Source of the DNA: Planctomycetota bacterium
Lineage (GTDB): Bacteria; Planctomycetota; Planctomycetia; Pirellulales; UBA1268
DNA: 33,134 nucleotides
Assembly (NCBI GenBank): GCA_016872955.1
Contig: VGYP01000005.1
Location: 1-33,134 of the forward strand
Direction: 5' to 3'
Part shown: one piece after another, positions 1 through 8,916 of the stretch
Numbering within the stretch: the first letter of the stretch is position 1
Layout: the number at the start of each line of letters is the position of its first letter
Notes under the pieces: generated by a model
Told to the model about the DNA's origin: nothing
What the model saw: only the letters and a program-made list of their open reading frames with translations
Databases searched by the model: none
Made by a program: the position numbers and the translations under genes

Positions 1-74
1 GGGATGCGCAAGCCTTGCGGCCAAGCTGATCGCCGGTCGTGCGGGTCCTGCCGGGGCGGACCTTCTCCGGCGGA

Positions 75-102
75 CTGACCGGGCGGCGAGCGACGATACA
101 CT
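75..102 (+). promoter_or_regulatory. Putative sigma70-like promoter for the TPR-protein gene
   Basis: CTGACC (75-80), 16-nt spacer, TACACT (97-102), about 60 nt upstream of the ATG at 163. Confidence 0.4.
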
Positions 103-162
103 GAGGGCCGACGGGCTCGAGGTGCAGCCCGCCGGTCGCACGCCCGTCGACGGGAGACACGC

Positions 163-978
163 ATGGCCCGCTGGGTGAGCCGAGGCAATCGTTTTCACGC
201 CGTCGCGGCGCTGGCCGTCGCGACCGGCTTCGGCAGCGTGGCGGTGGCCGCGCCGACCGGTGCCGAGCCCTCGCTCGCCCGCGTCTATGGGGTCGGTGTG
301 CACGCCTACTACTCGGGCGCTCACCAGCGATCGTACGACGATCTCACGCAGGCGATCGAATCGGGCAGCAAAGACCCGCGGGTCTGGTATTTCCGCGGGC
401 TCGCTGCCCGCAAGCTCGGCCGCTTCGACGAGGCCGAGGCCGACTTCTCGACGGCGGCAGACCGCGAATCGGAGGCCGTGGCCGCGTGGGACGTGGCGCG
501 CTCGCTGGAGCGGGTCCAGGGGCTTGATCGGATGGCGATCGAACGCCACCGGATGCGGGCCGGCGTCGCCAAGCAGCAGAATCAACTCCGCCGGTACGAG
601 CGACGGTACGTCGAGTCCGATCGGCGGCAGCCGGAGGTGCAGCGGCAGATCAGGCCCATGGCGCCGGCGAACGACCCGCTCAACCTGTTTACGGAGGGCG
701 TGGACGAACCGGCGGAGGACGACGTGCCCGAACCGGTGGCACCCGGACCCGCGGACGGCGGTGCCCGGCAGGTTGCGGACCCCCCGGCGGAGGAGCCTGC
801 CGGGGACGAGCCGTGGGCGGAGGACGACGTGCCCGAACCGGTGGCACCAGGACCCGGGGGCGGCGGTGCCCAGCAGGTTGCGGACCCCCCGGCGGAGGAG
901 CCTGCCGGGGACGAGCCGATGGCGGAGCGGGAAGTGCCGCCGGCAGACGCCCCGTCATCGGAGGTCTTCCTGGAGTAG
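163..978 (+). CDS. Secreted TPR-like protein with acidic/Pro-rich tandem-repeat C-terminus
   Basis: 271-aa ORF; N-terminal signal-like hydrophobic segment (AVAALAVATGFGSVAVAAP); TPR-like 'DPRVWYFRGLAARKLGRFDEAEADFSTAADRE'; low-complexity repeats at the C-terminus. Confidence 0.75.
   Translation: MARWVSRGNRFHAVAALAVATGFGSVAVAAPTGAEPSLARVYGVGVHAYYSGAHQRSYDDLTQAIESGSKDPRVWYFRGLAARKLGRFDEAEADFSTAADRESEAVAAWDVARSLERVQGLDRMAIERHRMRAGVAKQQNQLRRYERRYVESDRRQPEVQRQIRPMAPANDPLNLFTEGVDEPAEDDVPEPVAPGPADGGARQVADPPAEEPAGDEPWAEDDVPEPVAPGPGGGGAQQVADPPAEEPAGDEPMAEREVPPADAPSSEVFLE
712..921 (+). repeat. In-frame 105-bp tandem duplication (2 near-identical copies plus the start of a third)
   Basis: Unit begins gcggaggacgacgtgcccgaaccggtggcacc at 712 and 817 (offset 105 nt = 35 codons), encoding AEDDVPEPVAPGPxxGGAxQVADPPAEEPAGDEP; a partial third copy starts at 922. 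Confidence 0.9.
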
Positions 979-986
979 GCCGGCTG

Positions 987-1373
987 CTACCGAATCCTGG
1001 ATGCCGCCGTCGTCAACAGGGCCCAGCCTGCGATCAGCAAGACCCCGCCGATCGGAACGATCGCCCCGAGGGGCTTCCAGCCGGAAAGAGCCAGTGCCGC
1101 CAGACCGCCGCAGAAGATCGTGATCCCGGCTGCGAAGCAGGCCGTGGTTGTTGCGAGCAGGGTGGCTGGAGATCGCGACCGCGCGGCCAGCAGGCCCGTT
1201 GCGACGAGTGCCAGCGCGTGATCCATCCCATAGCGGCAGGCTGTCTCCCAGTTGTCGGCTCGGCCCGTGGCGGCGAGCGTCGTCTGGAGCCCGTGAGCGC
1301 CGAAGGCACCCGCCGCGACAGCGATGCCACCGAGCAGGCAGCCGGCCACAAGGCTGACTCGGGCGATGGGCAT
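987..1373 (-). CDS. DUF423 (YgdD-like) small membrane protein
   Basis: Reads MPIARVSLVAGCLLGGIAVAAGAFGAHGLQ...; AxGAFGAHGL motif and about four TM segments. Start taken at the ATG at 1373, not at the 4289 start in the ORF track. Confidence 0.8.
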   Translation of the reverse strand: MPIARVSLVAGCLLGGIAVAAGAFGAHGLQTTLAATGRADNWETACRYGMDHALALVATGLLAARSRSPATLLATTTACFAAGITIFCGGLAALALSGWKPLGAIVPIGGVLLIAGWALLTTAASRIR

Positions 1374-1375
1374 GC

Positions 1376-4213
1376 TCAGGGCTCCCGCGTGCCCAGCAGG
1401 CGTTCCTCTTCCTCTTCCTGGATGATGATCCGCGGGGTGACCATCAGCATCAGGCTGTCGGTCGTGCGACCGAGCCCGACGTTCTTGAAGAGCCGGTTGA
1501 TGTAGGGAATCTTCGACAGGATCGGCACGCCGTATTCGTTGCGGCCCTCGCGGAGCCGCTTGATGCCGCCCAGCAGCACGGTGCCACCGTCGGGCACGCT
1601 GACGGTGGTGGTCACCGTCGTGAAGATGAACTCCGGCAGCTGGATCGTGGTGCCGTTGGACTGGACCTCCAGTTCCCGATTGGCCGCCTGGCTGCCCGTC
1701 ACCCCTGCCAGTTCCTCGACACCGGGCACGTCGAGGTCGGCACCGGACTTCTCGTCGGAACTCTTCGACTTCGTCGACCGTGAGCCCTCGAACTGGAAGA
1801 CCTCGACCTTGCCGATCTGCGAGAAGAACGGCACGAGCGTCAGCCGCACGAATCGGCGATCGTTGGAGACGACGGCCTGGACGTTGACGGCCGTGCCCTC
1901 GTTGAGCACCGTGATCACCGGCTGCTGGGCGGCGGCGAAGTCGCCCACCACCGGGGTCACCGCGGTCACGAACGGTCGCTGCCGGGTGTCGGACACGAAG
2001 GCCTGCTGGCCGTTGAAGAGGGTCACCTTCGGTGCCTGCATAACGTTGGACCGCGTGTTGCCCTGGGCGGCCTGGATCAGGAAATAGGCCTCGATGTCGG
2101 AGAGGATCGCGAAGCCGAAGTTGGCCGCCGAGGTGGCCGGATCGGGGAGGCCCGGAAACTGCGGCGGTGTGGCGCTCGCGAAGCTGTTCTGTCGGAAGGG
2201 GATCGAGAAGTAGCTCGAGCCGCTGCGCCGGTACGGGTTCAGGCTCTGGGGCGTGATGGCGCCACCGCCTGCACCTGGCGCACCAGCGCCGCCCGCCTGA
2301 TTCTGGTCCTGGGGCCCGACGGCGACGCCCGGATTTCCCGAGTTGTCGAGGCCGATCACCTGCGACCGGCCGCCGGGGATCGCCTGCAGGCCCAAGGCGT
2401 AGGGTGAGACGGATCCGTTGCCCTGGGTCGGCACCGCGGTCATGTTGAGCGGCTGATTGACGCCGCTCTGGATGTTGAAGTCGAAATCGACGCCGATCCG
2501 CTCGAAGAACGTGTCGTTGAGCGTGATGAAGCGGACCTCGATCGTGACCTGGAGATCCTGGAGCCGCCGCAGCTGCTCGAGCAGGTCGGCGATCTGATCG
2601 TGCACCTCCTGCGTCTGGCTGATGACGAGGCTGAGGTTGGTCTCGAACGGCCGGATCGCGCCGGGGCCACCGACCGCATCCCATGTCTCGGCCGAGACAG
2701 TGCTCTGAATCAGGTCGATGAGGGGTTGGAAGTTGAGTTGCCCGCCGCCTGGCGATGGCGGACCGAATGGGATCGCCGGGGTGCTGCCCGTCGTGGCGGG
2801 ACGGCCACCCCCTTGGATTTGGGCCAGCGAGGTCGCTGCCAGCGCGGCTTCGCCACCGGCCGCCACCTGGTTGATGCCCGCCGGGGCGGGCCCGACCTGG
2901 ACGGCCAGGGAGTTGCGGAGGGCGGCTTGCTCGTAGCCTTCCCGCAGGGCACCGGCGATGCCGAGGCCGTCGGACGAGAAGTTGGGAATCGGCATCACGA
3001 GGTCGGCCACAGGGTAGGTGACGGCGTAGATGTCGCCCTTGACCAGGCGGGGGCTCGTGACCTTGAGCACCTCGTCGCGGACCACGTAGCCGAGGTGCAG
3101 CGGCTCCAGGAGCAGCTTGAGCGCGCTCTTGAGTGAAATCGGCTGGTCGAGGGAGAGCGTGACCGGCGTGTCGCTGCGAATCGCCTCCTGGTCGAGCCCC
3201 ACCATGTCGATGTGGATGGCGACGCCCGCCTGTTTGGCCAGCGAGTCGAGCACGAGCGCGAGCGGCTGCTCGCGAAAGGTCGGCTGCACCTTCTCCTGGA
3301 GTTTCTTCTGGATCGCCAGTTCGGCGGCCGAGATGCGGCTGCGGCCTTCGGCCATTTTTTCCGTGCGGGTCTTGGTCAGTTCCGTCCAGTCTCGCGTGTT
3401 CGGGAACTCGATCGAGCCGGCCATGGGGCGGGCCGAGCGGGCCACGTCCTCGACCGAGTCGAGGAAGCCGGCCTGGTTGCCGTCGTCGATCGACCGCTGG
3501 GCGTCGAGCCGACGGATCGTGCGGCTCTGGGCGAGCAACTGCCGGACAACCGAATTGTCGGGATCGAGTTCGCCGGCCTTCTTGGCGACGGCCTCCGCCT
3601 CGGGGTAACGCTGCTCGTTGACCAGCGAGTTGTACTCCTCGACGAGCAGGGCGATCCGCTGGTCGATCTCGACCCGGCGGGTGCGGCGGCCCTCGATCTC
3701 GGCCTCGACGGTCTCGTTGCGACGTTCGAGCGCGAGTTCGGCGCGACGCTTGCCGGTCACGTCCTCGATCTCGCGGCGGCTGCGCTCGATCCGGCGGAGG
3801 AGCCGGTCGCGAGCCTCCGCGGAGAGCGGCTGCTGGTCGATGCCCGCGGCGACCTGGTCGAGGAGGTCGAGGGCGTCGGCGGGCGACTTCTGGGCCAGTC
3901 GCTTGGCTTCCAGTTGCCGGGCTGCGACCTCGGCCGAGACGCGGGCCAGCAGCAGGCCCTCGGGCTCGTCGCGAGAGGCGGGTGGAAGCGTCGCGCCGGA
4001 GCGCTGTGCCGCCCGACGAGTCGCCGGCTCGGCGGCGGCCCGCTCGACGGCCTCCGCGATCACCCGCCGTGCATCGGGCTGGACGGGGGCGGGCGACGGC
4101 AACTCCTCGTCGGCCTGTGGAACCCGTAGGCCGAGCACCAGAACGGCGAAGATCGTCGCGGCCGTCATGCGGCGAACGCGGCTGCCGGAGACCGCGGCTT
4201 GGGCACGGGGCAT
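1376..4213 (-). CDS. Type II/III secretion system secretin (GspD/PilQ superfamily)
   Basis: 945 aa; signal peptide, coiled coil, N0/STN-like domain (FREQPLALVLDSLAKQAGVAIHIDM), secretin core and the C-terminal motif VPDGGTVLLGGIKRLREGRNEYGVPILSKIPYINRLFKNVG. Confidence 0.93.
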   Translation of the reverse strand: MPRAQAAVSGSRVRRMTAATIFAVLVLGLRVPQADEELPSPAPVQPDARRVIAEAVERAAAEPATRRAAQRSGATLPPASRDEPEGLLLARVSAEVAARQLEAKRLAQKSPADALDLLDQVAAGIDQQPLSAEARDRLLRRIERSRREIEDVTGKRRAELALERRNETVEAEIEGRRTRRVEIDQRIALLVEEYNSLVNEQRYPEAEAVAKKAGELDPDNSVVRQLLAQSRTIRRLDAQRSIDDGNQAGFLDSVEDVARSARPMAGSIEFPNTRDWTELTKTRTEKMAEGRSRISAAELAIQKKLQEKVQPTFREQPLALVLDSLAKQAGVAIHIDMVGLDQEAIRSDTPVTLSLDQPISLKSALKLLLEPLHLGYVVRDEVLKVTSPRLVKGDIYAVTYPVADLVMPIPNFSSDGLGIAGALREGYEQAALRNSLAVQVGPAPAGINQVAAGGEAALAATSLAQIQGGGRPATTGSTPAIPFGPPSPGGGQLNFQPLIDLIQSTVSAETWDAVGGPGAIRPFETNLSLVISQTQEVHDQIADLLEQLRRLQDLQVTIEVRFITLNDTFFERIGVDFDFNIQSGVNQPLNMTAVPTQGNGSVSPYALGLQAIPGGRSQVIGLDNSGNPGVAVGPQDQNQAGGAGAPGAGGGAITPQSLNPYRRSGSSYFSIPFRQNSFASATPPQFPGLPDPATSAANFGFAILSDIEAYFLIQAAQGNTRSNVMQAPKVTLFNGQQAFVSDTRQRPFVTAVTPVVGDFAAAQQPVITVLNEGTAVNVQAVVSNDRRFVRLTLVPFFSQIGKVEVFQFEGSRSTKSKSSDEKSGADLDVPGVEELAGVTGSQAANRELEVQSNGTTIQLPEFIFTTVTTTVSVPDGGTVLLGGIKRLREGRNEYGVPILSKIPYINRLFKNVGLGRTTDSLMLMVTPRIIIQEEEEERLLGTREP

Positions 4214-4254
4214 ACTTCGAAGTTCCTGGGCGGAAGAGTCCTCGGGGCGGGGAG

Positions 4255-4283
4255 AAGTAGCCGCGGCCTCGATCGCGGGTCAA
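4255..4283 (-). promoter_or_regulatory. Putative sigma70-like promoter for the secretin gene
   Basis: On the minus strand: TTGACC (4278-4283), 17-nt spacer, CTACTT (4255-4260). Confidence 0.4.
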
Positions 4284-4395
4284 GCCCACGTATTGATCGG
4301 GCCAATCAACGGAAACGCGGCAAACTGGGATGGCGAGGGGAGGCGGTCCGGGCCGCCGCGGGCATGCCGCGGCCCGCCGCTCGCCGTGCGGCCCG

Positions 4396-5946
4396 TCAGC
4401 CGCGGGCGACCGGCGCGGAGCGGCGCGCGATCGCCTTCTCGACCGTGTTGAGAAGCTGGTCGATGCGAAACGGCTTGAAGAGCACGAGGTCGATGCCCGC
4501 CTGCCGGGCCTTGACGATCGAATGGCCCGGGTCGTACCCGAAGCCGGTCATCAAGACGAGCGGCACGGGATCGAGCACGTCCTGCAACCGGAGCAGCAAC
4601 TGGTGGCCGCTCATGTCGGGCAGCCGGATGTCAGAGATGATCACGTCGTAGGCGTCAGCCCCGACGGCCCGCACCATCGAGACCGCCTCGCCTCCGTCGC
4701 GGGCCGTCTCCACGGTGCAGCCGCACCGCTCAAGGAGCGCATGGGCTGCGGCCCGCACCTGCTCGTCGGAGTCGACGACGAGGATCCGTCGGCCTTCGAG
4801 GGCCGGCCGCCTACCGGCATGCCGGCGCTGGGCCTGGGCCGCGCTGGGCGCCATCCGCTCGCCCACCCGCTGGATCACCTGTTTGATGTCGCGGGCATTT
4901 CGCAGGATTCGCTGCAGCCGGGCCACGACGTCGGCATCGTGGCCGATGTACTTCTCCATCACGCCTACGGCGTCGTTGAGGATGTCATCCACCGGCAGGG
5001 CGACCGCGCCGTGGATCGCCTCGATGCTCTCGGCCGCCGTGGAGGCCTTTTCGGCGACCAGCAGTTCCAAGGTGTTGAGGGCCGCGGCGACGTCGCGGGC
5101 GAAGATCTCCAGAAACTGCAGGTCGGTGCCGGAGAATCCGCCAGGCTCCGGGCTTTCGACGTTGAACGTGCCGATCACGTTGCCGTGTAGCAGCAAGGGC
5201 ACCGTCATCGAGCCCTTGGCCCCTTTGCAGCCTTCGAGGTAGAGCGGATCCTTCGTGGTGTCGGTGCAGGTGTAGCTGCGACCGGTGGCGGCGACGTAGC
5301 CCGTCACGCCGTTGCCCTTCTCGCGGGCGAACAGGACGCGGGCCTCGGCCTCCGGCTGCATCCCCTCGGCCAGCAACTTCTCGAGCCTGCCGGTCTGACG
5401 GTCGAGCAGCCGGATTTCGAGCACGTCGAACTTCAGCAGGTCTTTGGAGTAGTGCAGGATGTTGCTCTTGAGCAGCTCGATCCGCTCGTCGACGGTCATG
5501 TCGGCCAGTTCGGTCGGCGACAGGTCGGCCAGCGTGCGACCGGCGGCGTGGATCGCCGCCCGTTTCTGCTGCTCGAGCATTGCGTCGGTCACGTCTCGGA
5601 CGGCGATCACGCTCCGGTCGGACCGGTCGCCGGGCGACTCGGCCGCGAAGGCGGCGGAGGCCCGCACGTCGAAGTAGCGATTGTCCGCGGTGCGGAGCGT
5701 GCCGCTCGCGGCCCGGCCGTCAGCGATCGCCCTGCGGAGGGCCTGCGCCTCGGGCTCGGGCAGGTCGAGTGCCGTGAAGAAATCACGGCCCACGGCGCGA
5801 CCGCCACACCAGGCCACGAAGGGGGCGTTGGCCCAGCGGACTTCGGAACTCCGGCCGACCACGGCGACGCCGTCGGCGATGTGCGACACGATCTCGCGAT
5901 CGAGCCGTGATGAATCGTCCGTTCCTGCCGGGGGCGCCGTCACCAA
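4396..5946 (-). CDS. PAS-GAF-receiver (REC) hybrid regulator without a kinase catalytic domain
   Basis: 516 aa; PAS-like N-terminus (IADGVAVVGRSSEVRWANAPF), GAF (RVLFAREKGNGVTGYVAATGRSYTC...FNVESPEPGGFS), C-terminal REC (RILVVDSDEQ...DVIISDIRLPDMSG...LVLMTGF...LFKPF). No HATPase N/G boxes seen. Confidence 0.85.
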   Translation of the reverse strand: MVTAPPAGTDDSSRLDREIVSHIADGVAVVGRSSEVRWANAPFVAWCGGRAVGRDFFTALDLPEPEAQALRRAIADGRAASGTLRTADNRYFDVRASAAFAAESPGDRSDRSVIAVRDVTDAMLEQQKRAAIHAAGRTLADLSPTELADMTVDERIELLKSNILHYSKDLLKFDVLEIRLLDRQTGRLEKLLAEGMQPEAEARVLFAREKGNGVTGYVAATGRSYTCTDTTKDPLYLEGCKGAKGSMTVPLLLHGNVIGTFNVESPEPGGFSGTDLQFLEIFARDVAAALNTLELLVAEKASTAAESIEAIHGAVALPVDDILNDAVGVMEKYIGHDADVVARLQRILRNARDIKQVIQRVGERMAPSAAQAQRRHAGRRPALEGRRILVVDSDEQVRAAAHALLERCGCTVETARDGGEAVSMVRAVGADAYDVIISDIRLPDMSGHQLLLRLQDVLDPVPLVLMTGFGYDPGHSIVKARQAGIDLVLFKPFRIDQLLNTVEKAIARRSAPVARG

Positions 5947-5990
5947 CCACTCTCCGTCGTGTCAGACGTCACCGCGACTCGACTGTCAGG

Positions 5991-6020
5991 AGTATAAAAT
6001 CGGTGTCGGTGGTGAGACAA
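5991..6020 (-). promoter_or_regulatory. Putative promoter for the PAS-GAF-REC gene
   Basis: Minus strand TTGTCT (6015-6020), 18-nt spacer, TATACT (5991-5996). Confidence 0.45.
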
Positions 6021-6032
6021 ACCGGCCCGCCG

Positions 6033-6060
6033 TTGTCGGATGGGCCGCGGTTCCTATACT
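6033..6060 (+). promoter_or_regulatory. Putative promoter for sdhCAB
   Basis: TTGTCG (6033-6038), 16-nt spacer, TATACT (6055-6060). Confidence 0.55.
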
Positions 6061-6130
6061 GGTCTTGGATGTGGCGGCCGTTGGTGTGGAGATGCCCGTC
6101 CCCCCTCGGAAGTCTGCGAGACTATCGCTC

Positions 6131-6892
6131 GTGAGCGAGACCCCGCCGTTCCTCGAACGCCACCAGTTCCTCATCTACAGGCTCTTCTCGCTGGCCGGCC
6201 TGGTTCCGGTCGGGGCCTTCTTAGCGGTGCACCTGCTGACCAATGCGTCGGTGCTCGGCGGCGCGGCATCGTTTCAGTCGCGGGTCGACCTGATCCATTC
6301 GCTCGGCCCGCTCCTGGTGCCGGTCGAAGTGGCCTTCATCTTTCTGCCGATAATGTTTCACGCGGCAGTCGGGTTCGTGATCATCGCCAATGGCATGCCG
6401 AATGTCGGCTCCTACCCGTACGTGGGCAATGTTCGGTACGCCCTGCAGCGTGCCACCGGCATGGTCGCCTTCGCCTTCATTGTGTGGCACATTATCCAGC
6501 TTCACTGGCTGGGCGCTCCCCTGGGAGGCGGGCAGTTCGACCCGCACTACGCCACGAGCACGGCCGCCGTAGCGCTGCAGCCCACGTGGGTGACGATCCT
6601 GTACGCGATCGGCATCCTGGCGGCGGTGTTCCATTTCGCCAACGGTCTCTGGACGCTCGGCATCACCTGGGGAATCTGGACGAGCCCGGCGGCCATGCGG
6701 CGGGCCAACGTGATCAGCATCGTCGTCGGCGTGGGGCTGGCGGCCGCCGGCCTGGGCGCACTCGGCGGCATGAGGGCCGTCGATGTGGAGCAGGCGCGAG
6801 CCGTCGAGACCTGGATGCACGAACAACTCGAGCGGCAGCAGCCGCCGACCGCGGAGCCTGCGCCGGTGGCCGCCGCCCGCAAGGAGGACTGA
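6131..6892 (+). CDS. sdhC: Succinate dehydrogenase cytochrome b558 subunit (type B)
   Basis: Five-TM-like protein (FLIYRLFSLAGLVPVGAFLAVHLLTNASVL...RATGMVAFAFIVWHIIQLHW...FHFANGLWTLGITWGIW), immediately upstream of sdhA. GTG start at 6131 preferred; an in-frame ATG at 6092 is an alternative. Confidence 0.9.
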   Translation: MSETPPFLERHQFLIYRLFSLAGLVPVGAFLAVHLLTNASVLGGAASFQSRVDLIHSLGPLLVPVEVAFIFLPIMFHAAVGFVIIANGMPNVGSYPYVGNVRYALQRATGMVAFAFIVWHIIQLHWLGAPLGGGQFDPHYATSTAAVALQPTWVTILYAIGILAAVFHFANGLWTLGITWGIWTSPAAMRRANVISIVVGVGLAAAGLGALGGMRAVDVEQARAVETWMHEQLERQQPPTAEPAPVAAARKED

Positions 6893-6896
6893 CGTC

Positions 6897-8891
6897 ATGG
6901 CAGAGCCGAGGATCCTGGTCGTGGGTGGCGGCCTCGCGGGTCTGGCCTGCACGATGCGGCTGGCGGAACTCGGGGTGCACGTCGATCTCGTCAGCCTGGT
7001 GCCGGTCAAGCGATCCCACAGTGTTTGTGCCCAAGGGGGCATCAACAGCGTTAATGCGCTCACGCGGCAGCAGGGCGACACGGAGTGGAAGCACTTCGAC
7101 GATACGGTGTACGGCGGCGACTTTCTTCAGCATCAGCCACCGGTCAAGGAGATGGCCGATTGGGGGCCGCGGATCGTCGATCTGATGGATCGTCTGGGGG
7201 TGCCCTTCAACCGCACGACGGAGGGCTTTCGCGATCAACGACGGTTCGGTGGGACGCTCTACAAGCGAACGAGCTTCGCGGGCGCGACGACCGGACAGCA
7301 GTTGCTGTACGCGTTGGACGAGCAGGTCCGGCGACGGGAGGTGGAGGGATTGGTCACGAAGTGGGAGTTCTGGGACTTCCTCACCCCCGTCCTCGACGAG
7401 CGGGGGCGTTGCCGTGGGGCGGTCTGCCAGGACCTTGTCACCATGCAGTTTCGCGCCTTCCAGGCCGACGCGGTGGTGCTCGCCAGCGGTGGCAACGGGC
7501 TGATCTACGGTCGCAGCACCATGTCGATGGTCTGCACCGGCAGCGCCGTCAGCCGGGCCTATCAGGCCGGTGCGTGGTACGGCAACGGCGAGTTCATCCA
7601 GGTGCATCCCACGGCGATCCCGGGTGCCGACAAGCTGCGGCTGATGAGCGAGAGCGCCCGCGGCGAGGGAGGCCGGGTCTGGGTGCCGCGGAAGCCGCAG
7701 GACCCGCGCGATCCGCGTGAGATTCCCGAGGCCGAGCGTTGCTACTTCCTCGAGGAGCGGTATCCCAAGTACGGCAACCTCGTGCCCCGCGACATCGCGA
7801 CGCGTGAGATCTTCGACATCTGCACCAACGAGGGACTGTCGGTCGAGAAGGACCGGCTGTGCGTGTACCTTGACCTGACCCACATTCCCCGTGAGACCCT
7901 CGACCGCAAGCTCGGGGGAATCCTGGAGATCTACGAGAAGTTCCAGGGCGTCGACCCGCGGTCGATGCCGATGAAGATCTTCCCGGCCGTGCACTACTCG
8001 ATGGGCGGCCTTTGGGTCGACTATACGCGAAGCGGTGACGGCGGCATGCTCGAGGGTTCACCCCGCAACCAGCAGACCAGCATCCCTGGCCTGTACGCCA
8101 TCGGCGAGTGTGATTACCAGTATCACGGTGCCAATCGGCTGGGTGCCAACTCCCTGCTGTCGTGCATCTTCAGCGGTTTGTTCGTGGCGCCGAGTCTGAA
8201 GGCGGCCCGTGAGGAGGGGAGCCGCGGTGGCGAGCCGACGAAGCTCTTCGACGCCGCGGTGCGGCGGCAGGAGGAGCGGCATCGCGAACTGCTCAGCCGG
8301 ACCGCCGGGACCGAGAATCCGTACGATCTGCACCAGCAGCTTGGCGGCCTGATGACCCGGGTGGCCACGGTGGTGAGGCGGAATGAGCAACTCGCCGATG
8401 CCTACGGCGAGGTCTGTCAGATGGAGGAACGTTGGCGGCGGTGCGCGGTCTCCGACACGGGCAACTGGACTAACCAAAACGTCGTGTTCACCAAGGCGTT
8501 GGGCGACATGTTCCCGGTCGCCAAGGTGATCCTGAAGGGCGCGTTGCTGCGGGACGAATGCCGCGGGGCCCACTTCAAGCCGCAGTTTTCCATGCCCGGC
8601 ATCGAGGCCGTCGAGCCTGCCGCGAAGCGTGCCGAGGCCGAGCGGTGGTGCGACCGGTTCGAGGAGAACACGCGGAAGTGGCTTAAGTCTACGATCGCCG
8701 CCTGCGGCCCAGGCGGTGAGCCGGACATCAGCTACCAGGACGTCGACACCTCGCTGATCCCGCCGCGGCCGCGGCTGTACGGCCTCGTCGGCGCGGAGGT
8801 GATCGAGGAGGTCTGGAAGGAGCGGCAGGCGGCGCGGTCGGCCGCCGAGGGGCTGACGGGTGGCGTCGGCGTGGCCGTGGCGGCACCATGA
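6897..8891 (+). CDS. sdhA: Succinate dehydrogenase flavoprotein subunit
   Basis: 664 aa; ILVVGGGLAGL FAD motif; RSHSVCAQGGIN; HPTAIPGADKLRLMSESARGEGG; aaggagg Shine-Dalgarno-like sequence just upstream. Start at the ATG at 6897. Confidence 0.97.
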   Translation: MAEPRILVVGGGLAGLACTMRLAELGVHVDLVSLVPVKRSHSVCAQGGINSVNALTRQQGDTEWKHFDDTVYGGDFLQHQPPVKEMADWGPRIVDLMDRLGVPFNRTTEGFRDQRRFGGTLYKRTSFAGATTGQQLLYALDEQVRRREVEGLVTKWEFWDFLTPVLDERGRCRGAVCQDLVTMQFRAFQADAVVLASGGNGLIYGRSTMSMVCTGSAVSRAYQAGAWYGNGEFIQVHPTAIPGADKLRLMSESARGEGGRVWVPRKPQDPRDPREIPEAERCYFLEERYPKYGNLVPRDIATREIFDICTNEGLSVEKDRLCVYLDLTHIPRETLDRKLGGILEIYEKFQGVDPRSMPMKIFPAVHYSMGGLWVDYTRSGDGGMLEGSPRNQQTSIPGLYAIGECDYQYHGANRLGANSLLSCIFSGLFVAPSLKAAREEGSRGGEPTKLFDAAVRRQEERHRELLSRTAGTENPYDLHQQLGGLMTRVATVVRRNEQLADAYGEVCQMEERWRRCAVSDTGNWTNQNVVFTKALGDMFPVAKVILKGALLRDECRGAHFKPQFSMPGIEAVEPAAKRAEAERWCDRFEENTRKWLKSTIAACGPGGEPDISYQDVDTSLIPPRPRLYGLVGAEVIEEVWKERQAARSAAEGLTGGVGVAVAAP

Positions 8892-8916
8892 GGGCAACCA
8901 GCGGGAGGAGCGGGCG

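Noticed and set aside
1-78. Possible C-terminal fragment of an upstream gene
   Set aside because: More than one frame is open, with no diagnostic motif; too short to assign.
1374-4289. Long overlapping minus-strand ORF (1100 aa from 4289) running through the secretin in another frame
   Set aside because: Arg/Gly/Pro-rich composition typical of shifted frames in high-GC DNA. Only its C-terminal part (987-1373, DUF423) looks like a protein.
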